64,000 bases of DNA from Ignavibacteriota bacterium (GTDB taxonomy: Bacteria; Bacteroidota; Ignavibacteria; UBA10030; SZUA-254), in assembly GCA_016212665.1 (NCBI GenBank), contig JACREZ010000016.1, positions 275,132 through 339,131 of the forward strand, read 5' to 3'. Made by a program: the position numbers and the translations under genes. The notes under the pieces are model-generated. The model saw only the letters and a program-made list of their open reading frames with translations, was not told the origin of the DNA and made no database searches. Below are positions 53,544 to 61,453 of the stretch, in pieces. Every line of letters begins with the position of its first letter. Within the stretch, counting starts at the first letter, position 1.

Positions 53544-53717
53544 ATGGAAGAACAAAAACCAACCCCAGCAGTAGAAGAATTCAAAGGCAATAAAGTGTTG
53601 AACCTAAATCCCGGTTCGAAGTTTCCATTTTCATTCGGCGTCGGCAAAGCAAAGTTGATTCTTGAGAACATTGATGCAATCAAGAAATTTGTTGAGGAGT
53701 ATGGGCGGAAGGAATGA
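53544..53717 (+). CDS. conserved-looking 57-residue small protein
   Basis: An ATG at 53544 with AAAGGA 7 bases upstream opens a 57-codon frame: it begins MEEQKPTPAVEEFKGNKVLN, has LNPGSKFPFSFGVGKAKLIL in the middle and ends IDAIKKFVEEYGRKE. Composition is that of a real protein (Lys/Glu-rich, one amphipathic C-terminal helix). I recall similar roughly 60-residue proteins with 'PFxFGxxKAKLIxENIDxIKKFVE' in other bacteria, but know no function. No signal peptide or membrane helix, so it is cytosolic. It stands alone between the sigma operon and a lipoprotein gene. Confidence 0.75.
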   Translation: MEEQKPTPAVEEFKGNKVLNLNPGSKFPFSFGVGKAKLILENIDAIKKFVEEYGRKE

Positions 53718-53818
53718 TTTCGGATTGACGAATGAGTCATTTTTATTGCACCATTGATTATGAGGACGATGATGCAAAGACGAAATGACTGATTCGTTAC
53801 ATCAACGTCGGGAATGAT

Positions 53819-54592
53819 ATGAAATATTTTCTTGTGATGTGTGTGTTGCTATCGGGCTGTCTTGCAATCAGGCAGTACGATGAAATTATTCAAACACCTG
53901 TTCAGGAATGGTCGCGGGAGGATTGCTTGACAGTTCTTCTTGGTTCTTCCGTCAATAACTATTTCATAGAGGATACAAGAGTTCGGATGGCAGTCGTTCC
54001 GTTTTCTCCGCTTGTCATTTCTGCCTTCAGTCGGTTAGAACAATACAAAAAACAATTACACGGGACTCAACTTTCTTCATTGCTTGAAGCGCGTTTTCTT
54101 GAGGATGTCGGGTTGTATTTTGATTCGAGAACGGGGCGTACATTCGATGCACGAGGAAATTATTATCGGGATATTACCCAAGTTGATTCATTCATGGTCT
54201 TGTTGAACTTAATGAATAAAACATTTCCATGTGTATCTCCGTTAGGTATTGTGAGGACAACGAGTTCGGGAGACTTTGGGATGAGACCAATCATACCGGG
54301 ATACTTGAACGACTACCCATGTTACACTCCCGATATCAGTGATTTAGAAACAAGAATATTTTTAGAAAACGATAAACAGGAATTACTCAAACCTCGTTTT
54401 GTCTTTGGTAGAAGACAGAATGTTTTCCAAAAAGAAGAGACGTTGCTGATTCTGTTTCCACTCCGACAAGAAGGGAAACATTTTTTTACTCAATCAAGTG
54501 TTGCATATCTTCGTATTCATGGACTTGATGGAGATATGAGAATCGAAATTCCATTGAAATCATTTCAGGCGTATCCATATTCTAACAATTGA
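53819..54592 (+). CDS. hypothetical lipoprotein
   Basis: 257 residues. MKYFLVMCVLLSGCLAI has a lipobox LSGC with Cys14. The body shows QEWSREDCLTVLLGSSVNNY, RMAVVPFSPLVISAFSRLEQ, LLEARFLEDVGLYFDSRTG, RFVFGRRQNVFQKEETLLIL and LFPLRQEGKHFFTQSSVAYL, a mixed alpha/beta pattern I cannot assign to a family. A terminator follows 48 bases after the stop, so it is a single-gene unit or the end of one with the 57-residue gene. Function unknown. Confidence 0.75.
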   Translation: MKYFLVMCVLLSGCLAIRQYDEIIQTPVQEWSREDCLTVLLGSSVNNYFIEDTRVRMAVVPFSPLVISAFSRLEQYKKQLHGTQLSSLLEARFLEDVGLYFDSRTGRTFDARGNYYRDITQVDSFMVLLNLMNKTFPCVSPLGIVRTTSSGDFGMRPIIPGYLNDYPCYTPDISDLETRIFLENDKQELLKPRFVFGRRQNVFQKEETLLILFPLRQEGKHFFTQSSVAYLRIHGLDGDMRIEIPLKSFQAYPYSNN

Positions 54593-54639
54593 CAATACCT
54601 CACTATCCATTCCCTGCAAAATAGTTACTGTTCACTGCA

Positions 54640-54668
54640 AAGCCGTTGTCCCTTCAACGGCTTTTTTG
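54640..54668 (+). terminator. rho-independent terminator after the lipoprotein gene
   Basis: AAGCCGTTG (54640-54648), a six-base loop, CAACGGCTT (54655-54663), then TTTT. A perfect 9-bp stem, 48 bases after the stop at 54592. Confidence 0.88.
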
Positions 54669-54707
54669 TATGTTCAGCCAATTCCAAACTATTATTATCC
54701 AAAGCGT

Positions 54708-57350
54708 ATGAACCGAATTGTATTTTCTTGCATTTTATTCCTTCTGTTTTTTACTAATCTCAATGCCGGAGTATTGAATGTGCCGGCGAATTATCCAACA
54801 ATTCAATCGGCAATCTTAGCATCTTCAAACGGAGATACAGTGCTTGTCGCTCCCGGGACGTATTTCGAGAATATCAATTTTCGGGGCAAACGAATTGTCC
54901 TTACAAGTTGGTTCGCTCTCGAACGGAATGTCATGTATATTGATAGCACCATCATCAACGGTTCTCAACCGGTTGACCCGGACACAGCAAGTTGCGTCAT
55001 CTTTGAATCGGGCGAAGATACCACGACTGTATTGCAGGGGTTCACACTCACCGGTGGGAAGGGAACGATTTACAGGGATATCCACAGCGGTGGTTATTTC
55101 CGTGAAGGGGGAGGAATTCTCATTGAGTTTTCTTCGCCGACTATTCAACATAATGTGATCAAATATAATGAAGCGATGGACCAGGCAGGATTGACAAGTT
55201 CCGGCGGAGGTGGAATAAGGATTGGTGACAGCAACCCGCGTATCTATAATAATATTATCATGTACAATCAGGGAAGATATGGAAGCGCCATTGTTATGTA
55301 TTACACGGGCGGAATTTTGAAGAACAATGTCATTTACCGTAACAGCGGAGCGCACGCGTTTAATGGCGGCGCAATTTGGATAACGAGTTCAAGTACGAAC
55401 CCGAAAATTTTTGAGAACAATACTATTATTGAAAACTCTGCTGTACAGGATGTCGGCGGTGTGTGGATTAACAATACAAGTATCACCATGCGCAATTGCA
55501 TTGTCTGGGGAAATACTTCACCGACGGAACCGCAAATTGTTCAATCGGGCGGTTCAAGTTCGATAACGTATTGCGATGTGCAGGGAGGATACACCGGAAC
55601 AGGAAACATCAATGTCAATCCGATGTTTGTAGATACGAGCCATTATATTTCTCCCGCTTCGCCGTGTGTTGATGCAGGAAACCCCGCGGCAAGTTATAAC
55701 GATGTGGAAGACATGAGCAATCCGGGAAATGCTTTACACCCTTCACGAGGCACTGTATTGAATGATGTGGGTGCGTATGGCGGACCTCGGAGTTTTACAG
55801 CTCCGTATATTGACCTGCATTTGAACGACCCGATGCCACCGGCAAATGTTACAGCATACAGCGATTATCAAACACCGAACTCGATTGTCTTTAATTGGAA
55901 CGACCCAACGAAATCGAATGATAGTCTTCCTCTGAATAATTTCAAGTTGCATATTTATCGTGATGGAAATTTTCTCGCTGAAGTAGATTCGGGAATAGAA
56001 TCGTTTGTAGATAATGGATTAACGCTTCATCAATTGTATTCGTACACCATCAACACAGTTGTTCCCGGTGACTCAAGTCTGTTTCGTTCAGCGTCAGCGT
56101 TTTGCGGTGGTTCTGCAACTCCGAATCCTGTGCAATATTTTTCAATGCGTGATGACACGGATGGCGTTGCATTGATATGGAAGAATCCGTCGGCACAAAC
56201 AGACGGTACGCCATTGAATGATTATGCCTACGTTCTGATTTATCGTGATGGAAACTTATACGACAGTGTTGCTCAATCAATGTCCGATACAGGACAGCAG
56301 AGATTATTTTATGATGTCGTTCAAGGATATCATAGGTATAAACTTCAAGTGCGGGATAACGAAACGCCAATGAACTACAGCACAATTTCAGATGAATTGT
56401 TCGGTCACGGCGGATTGCTGTTTTCGTACAATGAAGATTTTGAAGATGATGACGGCGGTGTCTATCGGACAGGAACATGGGATACAACAACGCAGATTGC
56501 ACACAGTGGTTCACGCTCGATTACCGATAGTCCAACAGGAAATTACAATCAACAGACAACGACATACTTTATGTTGCCTCCTGTAGTACTTGGCGCCGAA
56601 CCGTTTCTTGAGTATCAAGACATCGCGATTGTGCGAACCGGAAGTTTTGTGTATGTAGAGATAAGCACGAACGGAAGAAAATCATTTACAGTGCTCAAAA
56701 CGTATAATGCTTACGTTCAAGCAAAATGGTTGGATGGAAACGCAGGTCCCGGTGATTGGGTGAAAGAAACAATTGACTTAAAAGCATACGCAGGAGATAC
56801 TGCAACAATCCGTTTCAGATTAGCGGCGGGAACCGGTACGACGTGGGATGGATGGTTTGTAGATGATATCGTTATTCGTGATGAGGGAATTCCTGTTACT
56901 GCAAATATACAAGTGAATTCAGGGTGGAATATGGTTTCGGTTCCGTTAAAAGTACAAGACCGTTTTGTGAAAAGCGTTTTTCCAAGTTCAGCATCAACAG
57001 CATTTGGTTATCAAAAAGGATATACACAAGATGATACTCTTGAACTTGCAACCGGTTATTGGGTGAAGTTTGATTCTGCTGAAACATTTGAACTTGAAGC
57101 GCCACTAAATAGAAGAGATACGGCTATTATTGTTTCCGGTTGGAACATGATTGGCGCAATTGGTTCGGTGATAGATTCCTCTGCTGTTGTTGCTTCTCCT
57201 TCCGGAATTGTTCAGTCATCATATTTTATGTTTGATAATTCCGCGTATGTCCCGGCTCAGACATTGCAGCCTGGGAAGGGGTATTGGGTGAAGTCATCAC
57301 AGAATGGAAAATTGATTATGAATGTTTCGAATCAAAGCAAAATGAAGTGA
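54708..57350 (+). CDS. secreted beta-helix protein with Fn3, jelly-roll and C-terminal GYW-K domain
   Basis: 880 residues from ATG 54708, which begins a signal peptide (MNRIVFSCILFLLFFTNLNA); the in-frame ATG at 54666 falls in the terminator. VPANYPTIQSAILASSNGDT is the standard opening of a pectin-lyase-like right-handed beta-helix (about 20-350, with PTIQHNVIKYNEA, PRIYNNIIMYNQ, VWGNTSP). Two Fn3-like segments (about 375-560) and a MAM/jelly-roll-like domain (FLEYQDIAIVRTGSFVYVEI ... TWDGWFVDDIVIRDE, about 570-730) follow. The last about 140 residues are the duplicated domain shared with three other proteins. No FlgD-like tail follows. Likely surface polysaccharide-binding or -cleaving, but no catalytic residues identified. 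Confidence 0.83.
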   Translation: MNRIVFSCILFLLFFTNLNAGVLNVPANYPTIQSAILASSNGDTVLVAPGTYFENINFRGKRIVLTSWFALERNVMYIDSTIINGSQPVDPDTASCVIFESGEDTTTVLQGFTLTGGKGTIYRDIHSGGYFREGGGILIEFSSPTIQHNVIKYNEAMDQAGLTSSGGGGIRIGDSNPRIYNNIIMYNQGRYGSAIVMYYTGGILKNNVIYRNSGAHAFNGGAIWITSSSTNPKIFENNTIIENSAVQDVGGVWINNTSITMRNCIVWGNTSPTEPQIVQSGGSSSITYCDVQGGYTGTGNINVNPMFVDTSHYISPASPCVDAGNPAASYNDVEDMSNPGNALHPSRGTVLNDVGAYGGPRSFTAPYIDLHLNDPMPPANVTAYSDYQTPNSIVFNWNDPTKSNDSLPLNNFKLHIYRDGNFLAEVDSGIESFVDNGLTLHQLYSYTINTVVPGDSSLFRSASAFCGGSATPNPVQYFSMRDDTDGVALIWKNPSAQTDGTPLNDYAYVLIYRDGNLYDSVAQSMSDTGQQRLFYDVVQGYHRYKLQVRDNETPMNYSTISDELFGHGGLLFSYNEDFEDDDGGVYRTGTWDTTTQIAHSGSRSITDSPTGNYNQQTTTYFMLPPVVLGAEPFLEYQDIAIVRTGSFVYVEISTNGRKSFTVLKTYNAYVQAKWLDGNAGPGDWVKETIDLKAYAGDTATIRFRLAAGTGTTWDGWFVDDIVIRDEGIPVTANIQVNSGWNMVSVPLKVQDRFVKSVFPSSASTAFGYQKGYTQDDTLELATGYWVKFDSAETFELEAPLNRRDTAIIVSGWNMIGAIGSVIDSSAVVASPSGIVQSSYFMFDNSAYVPAQTLQPGKGYWVKSSQNGKLIMNVSNQSKMK

Positions 57351-57356
57351 GTTTTT

Positions 57357-57459
57357 TTTACCACAAAGACCACAAAGGTTACACAAAGTTCACAAAGAAG
57401 AGACTCAACAACATTGTGTTCTTCGTGAGAAATTCTTAGTGACCTTTGTGGTTAACATA
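57357..57459. repeat. imperfect inverted repeat of ACCACAAAG words
   Basis: The 255-base gap before the protease pair begins with 9-bp words (ACCACAAAG, ACCACAAAG, then ACACAAAG and TCACAAAG) at 57360-57399. It ends with the complementary CTTTGTGGT at 57444-57452, so a long hairpin can form. It resembles dispersed 'CACAAAG' repeats seen in intergenic regions of several bacterial groups. Confidence 0.65.
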
Positions 57460-57617
57460 TCACTGATATTATTCAAAATCGGCAAACGGTTTCTGTTTCT
57501 CTGTTAAAATTCCTATCTTAACGCCGCAACAAATGTTGTTGTTCACTCGTTACGTGAACAGACTATTTACAATTCTTTAATCCACGAAAACGACTCTATT
57601 ATATTATGGAGGAATCC

Positions 57618-58967
57618 ATGCGATTCTTACTTTATCTCATGCTTTGTCTTGTTCCGTTTGCGCTGGTGATTGCGCGCGGCTCGGACGAAAGCAACAAAAT
57701 TTTTCCTTATCCCATCAATCAGGTTACACTTGATAACGGATTAAACGTCATTTCTATTCCGTTTGATAGTCCCGGCATCATCGCAGTTTGGACAGTTGTC
57801 CGGGCAGGTTCGCGGAATGAAGTCGAACCGGGGAAATCCGGGTTTGCGCATTTCTTTGAACACATGATGTTTCGCGGAACTGAGAAATATTCCAAAGATG
57901 CGTATAACGAAATGCTGAAATCTATCGGCGCAGATAACAATGCATTCACAACCGATGATTACACAGCATATCATACGCTTGCAAGTTCGGATGCACTCGA
58001 AACGATTCTTGATATTGAGTCTGACCGGTTTATGAATTTGAAATACACTGAGGAAGATTTCAAAACGGAAGCCGGAGCGATTTTGGGTGAGTACAACAAG
58101 AACTACTCGAATCCCGACATGACTATCTACGAAAAACTCCGTGAGAACGCGTTTGAGAAACACACCTACAAACACACAACGATGGGATTTCTGAAAGATA
58201 TTCAGGATATGCCGAATCAATATCAGTACAGCCTGACGTTTTTTGACCGATGGTATCGTCCCGAAAATTGCGCGTTGATTATTGTCGGCGATTTCGAACA
58301 AGCGAAGTTGATGGAACTTGTGAAGAAATATTACAGCAACTGGAAGCGCGGCAATTACACACTCGATGTCCCGCTCGATGTACCACAAAAGGAAGAAAAA
58401 ACAATCAATCTCCCATGGAAAGCAAAAACGCTTCCACAGGTTTCGATGGGGTATCGTGGTCCCGGATTCAATGATAAAGAAATTGATATGCCGGCGATGG
58501 ATGTATTGTCGCAAGTGTTGTTTTCGGAAACGTCGGAGTTGTTCAATAAACTCGTTGTTGAAGAGCAGTTGGTCGAATATATTTATGGCGGCCAGCAAGA
58601 CCATCGCGACCCTGAACTGTTTATGGTTGATGCTCGTGTGAAAGATAAATCAAACATTGAGCGCGTTCGTGCGGAAATAGATAAAGCAATCGAACAGGCA
58701 AAGACAACCCCTGTTTCTGCCGAGCGACTTGCTTCCATTAAATCGCACATGAAATATCTGTTTGCGATGGGATTAGATAACCCGAACGGGATTGCTCGAA
58801 CAATCAGTCATTACGTTCAACTTACAGGAAATCCGGAATCGGTGAATAATATTTATTCACTCTATGAAAAAATTACCGTCGAAGATTTAATGGGTGTCGC
58901 GAAAAAATATCTGAACAAAACGAACAGAACAACAGTCATTATGACGCAAGAGGAGGGACAACAATGA
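57618..58967 (+). CDS. M16-family zinc metalloprotease, catalytic subunit
   Basis: 449 residues from ATG 57618, chosen because GGAGGA lies 4 bases upstream (an ATG at 57606 is in frame). A signal peptide of about 20 residues is followed by the M16 domain. The inverted zinc motif HFFEH is at His78, Glu81, His82, with the distal Glu in the TEAGAILGEYNKN helix. The C-terminal half (about 230-440) is the second M16 lobe, including ISHYVQLTGNPESVNNIYS. M16B enzymes degrade or process peptides in a clam-shell chamber; this one is exported, so periplasmic. The next gene overlaps it by four bases and encodes the inactive partner, the usual two-subunit arrangement. Confidence 0.92.
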   Translation: MRFLLYLMLCLVPFALVIARGSDESNKIFPYPINQVTLDNGLNVISIPFDSPGIIAVWTVVRAGSRNEVEPGKSGFAHFFEHMMFRGTEKYSKDAYNEMLKSIGADNNAFTTDDYTAYHTLASSDALETILDIESDRFMNLKYTEEDFKTEAGAILGEYNKNYSNPDMTIYEKLRENAFEKHTYKHTTMGFLKDIQDMPNQYQYSLTFFDRWYRPENCALIIVGDFEQAKLMELVKKYYSNWKRGNYTLDVPLDVPQKEEKTINLPWKAKTLPQVSMGYRGPGFNDKEIDMPAMDVLSQVLFSETSELFNKLVVEEQLVEYIYGGQQDHRDPELFMVDARVKDKSNIERVRAEIDKAIEQAKTTPVSAERLASIKSHMKYLFAMGLDNPNGIARTISHYVQLTGNPESVNNIYSLYEKITVEDLMGVAKKYLNKTNRTTVIMTQEEGQQ

Positions 58968-60484
58968 AGCGTTTACCTTTAATCTCAACTTTATTTTTAT
59001 TTGCAATGGCATTAATAACATTGTTTCATGAAGCGTCGCAAGGCGCAATTCGAATTACGGAAATACACAGTTCCAATTCACCATTAGTGACATTTCGGGT
59101 AGTTCTTCGTGCGGGAGAAATTAATTCGCCGGCAGGAAAAGAAGGCTTGAACGCGCTCACCGCGTATGTCATTGCTCAGGGAGGAACACAGGAATTGTCG
59201 TATCAGCAAGTGGTTGAAAAATTATATCCATGGGCGGCGAACATCAATGTTCAGGTTGACCAGGAGATTACGACGTTTATCGGTACAGTGCATCGCGACC
59301 ATCTTGATGCGTTTTACAAACTGTTCACCGATTTGTTGCTGCATCCTCGTTTTGATGAATCCGATTTCAGCCGAGTGAAAGATTTGGGATTGAACTATTT
59401 GAAAAACTCGCTCCGTTCAACAAGTGATGAACAACTTGGGAAACAGGCGTTAAATACCATGTTATATGCAAATCATCCTTACAAAAACACCGAATTCGGA
59501 ACGGTGCAGGGATTAACAACGAGTACACTTGATGATGTTAAAGCGTACTACAAGAAAACCTATACGCAGGGAAATTTCTGGTTCGGGATTGCCGGAGGGT
59601 ATCCGAAATCGTTGATTGAAAAAATCAAAACAGATTTTTCAATGTTGCCAGAAGTTCCGTTCAGTGAAGTGACGTTACCGAAACCCGAACCAATCAACAA
59701 TCTCGAAGTGATGGTGGTTGAAAAGCCTGCGCGTGCATTTGCAATTTCAATGGGGCATCCGCTTTCACTCACGAGAAAAGAAAAAGATTTCTACGCGTTA
59801 CTTGTTGCCAATTCGTACTTCGGAGAGCATCGAACATTTAACGGTGTGTTGATGAATCGCTTGCGCGGCGACCGTGGATTGAATTATGGTGATTATTCAT
59901 ACGTCGAAAAATTTGTCGGCGGTGTCGGTTCGGGAAATGTATTTCCCGAATTGAACACACCGCTTCGTCAGCAATTCTTCAGCATCTGGTTGCGACCCGT
60001 TCAGCCGGAGAACACTCACTTTGCAATTCGAAACGCGTTGTTTGAATTCAAAAATTTTGTAGAGCAGGGATTATCAAAAGAGGATTTTGAGAAGACGAAG
60101 AAGTTTGTACTTAATTATTCAAAACTCTGGGCGGGAACACTGAGTCGTCGTCTCGGTTATCAAATGGATTCCGAGTTTTATGGAACGGAATATTTCATTG
60201 ACCGGATTGACAAAGAATTAAAGTCCTTGTCAGTTGAAGAGGTGAACGCGGCAGTGAAGAAATATCTTGATTACAAGAATGTAAAAATAGCCGTTGTGGT
60301 TGATGAAGGAAAGGGAAATGAAATAATGAACAGTATGATTTCCAATATGATTTCTCCGATTAAGTATGCTTCTCCGGTCTCTCCGAATATTCTTGAACAG
60401 GATAAGTTCATTGAGGCGTTTCAACTTTCAATTAATAAAGAAGAATCGAAAGTAGTGAAGGCAAACGAATTGTTTGAGAAGTAA
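58964..60484 (+). CDS. M16-family protease-like protein, non-catalytic subunit
   Basis: 506 residues; ATGA overlap with the catalytic subunit. Signal peptide about 1-27. The position of the HxxEH motif is taken by GLNALTAYVIAQGG, so zinc binding is lost. The second lobe keeps the substrate-contacting Arg/Tyr motif (RLRGDRGLNYGDYSYVEKFVGG, about 298-319) that M16B partner subunits supply. The two proteins should form a heterodimeric periplasmic peptidase like the alpha/beta subunits of related systems. Substrate unknown; signal-peptide or cargo-fragment clearance would fit the heavily secreting organism but is speculation. Confidence 0.9.
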   Translation: MKRLPLISTLFLFAMALITLFHEASQGAIRITEIHSSNSPLVTFRVVLRAGEINSPAGKEGLNALTAYVIAQGGTQELSYQQVVEKLYPWAANINVQVDQEITTFIGTVHRDHLDAFYKLFTDLLLHPRFDESDFSRVKDLGLNYLKNSLRSTSDEQLGKQALNTMLYANHPYKNTEFGTVQGLTTSTLDDVKAYYKKTYTQGNFWFGIAGGYPKSLIEKIKTDFSMLPEVPFSEVTLPKPEPINNLEVMVVEKPARAFAISMGHPLSLTRKEKDFYALLVANSYFGEHRTFNGVLMNRLRGDRGLNYGDYSYVEKFVGGVGSGNVFPELNTPLRQQFFSIWLRPVQPENTHFAIRNALFEFKNFVEQGLSKEDFEKTKKFVLNYSKLWAGTLSRRLGYQMDSEFYGTEYFIDRIDKELKSLSVEEVNAAVKKYLDYKNVKIAVVVDEGKGNEIMNSMISNMISPIKYASPVSPNILEQDKFIEAFQLSINKEESKVVKANELFEK

Positions 60485-60503
60485 CACCGAAACCCGATGT
60501 AAA

Positions 60504-60647
60504 CCGAGGTTGTCCAGAAAGTAAGTAGGACAGGCATTTGCCAACGGCATCACCTTGTGACTTGCCTGTCATGTCCTTGAATATCAATTGATTTCGATAG
60601 ACAGGAATGTCTGTCCTACATTGCTTGGACATTTTGGACAGCCTCGG
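60504..60647. repeat. nested inverted-repeat element related to those at 19.4 kb
   Basis: Outer arms 60504-60522 (CCGAGGTTGTCCAGAAAGT) and 60629-60647 are complementary with three mismatches. Inner arms start GTAGGACAGGCA near 60524 and end in GACAGGAATGTCTGTCCTAC near 60600-60619. The GACAGGAATGTCTG / GTAGG core is the same as in the two elements at 19379-19589. It looks like a non-autonomous MITE or REP-type element between the protease pair and the DUF167 gene. Confidence 0.75.
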
Positions 60648-60667
60648 CTGGTTTATACATATCAACG

Positions 60668-60886
60668 ATGAAAATTACAGTAAAAGTTAAGCCGAATGCA
60701 AGAAAAAACGAAGTAAAGGAATCTGAGGGTAACCGGTTTGTTGTTTCGGTAACTGTTCCCCCAGTTGATGGAAGAGCGAATGAAAAAGTCATTGAATTGC
60801 TATCAGATTTTTTTCATAAACCCAAACGGGCGATTAGGGTGATTTCCGGTATTTCTTCAAGAATGAAGATCCTTGAAGTAGATTAA
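60668..60886 (+). CDS. DUF167 (YggU-like) protein
   Basis: 72 residues, the whole family length. KITVKVKPNARKNEVKES, the central PPVDGRANEKVIELLSDFF and the end IRVISGISSRMKILEVD are the DUF167 signature (P-x-A-x4-V, P-x-x-G-x-A-N, S-G-x-x-S-R-x-K). It is a small cytosolic alpha/beta protein conserved in all domains of life with no settled function. It follows the repeat element at 60504-60647 and appears monocistronic. Confidence 0.92.
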   Translation: MKITVKVKPNARKNEVKESEGNRFVVSVTVPPVDGRANEKVIELLSDFFHKPKRAIRVISGISSRMKILEVD

Positions 60887-61453
60887 AAACCCTGTTTCCC
60901 GTTGTTCTCTATTATAGTAGCAAGCAAATATGGATTGAGATTATATATTTTTTCAACTATTTGCACATGATTTAATAAATATGATAAAATTGCATTTTTT
61001 TTTCAAAAAGTATTTGGTAATGTCATAAGAGGTTCTTACCTTTTGCACATCAAATTGCGGATGGACTCTCTTTTTCAAAAAGTAGAGCAGAAGATTTCTA
61101 CGTGAGTGCTGAGTGGAGCAGAAACGTAGAGCAATATGCCTTCTGTTGTTTTGAAAAAGAAATATTCAAAAGATTTTTTCTATAATTTTTCAATAGCCTG
61201 GTGGTTCATTTCCCCCAAGTTGTTCTTTGGTTTTATTCTTTATAGATGGTAGTAGTGTCTTTATTTATCTTCGGTTATAATAATTCAGAGAGTGAGATAA
61301 AGAAACTCGTTTTTGCATGATAGCAGATTATCCAACTATGTAAAACTAAACATGGTTTTACGCGAAAGCATTTTAATAAACTTCACAGTTTAACATAATT
61401 CAATAAGTATTTTTATCGTTATTTCTACACCTTACAATCTAAGGAAGTTAGTT
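60887..61453 (+). other. gene-free leader region of the NIDO/SdrB gene
   Basis: 567 AT-rich bases. I see no gene or strong hairpin. A short GAGTGCTGAGTGGAGCAG stretch (61101-61118) uses words like the GAGCNNT arrays at 17.2 and 25.1 kb. AAGGA at 61441-61445 is the ribosome site of the next gene. A promoter is expected here but none stands out. Confidence 0.45.
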
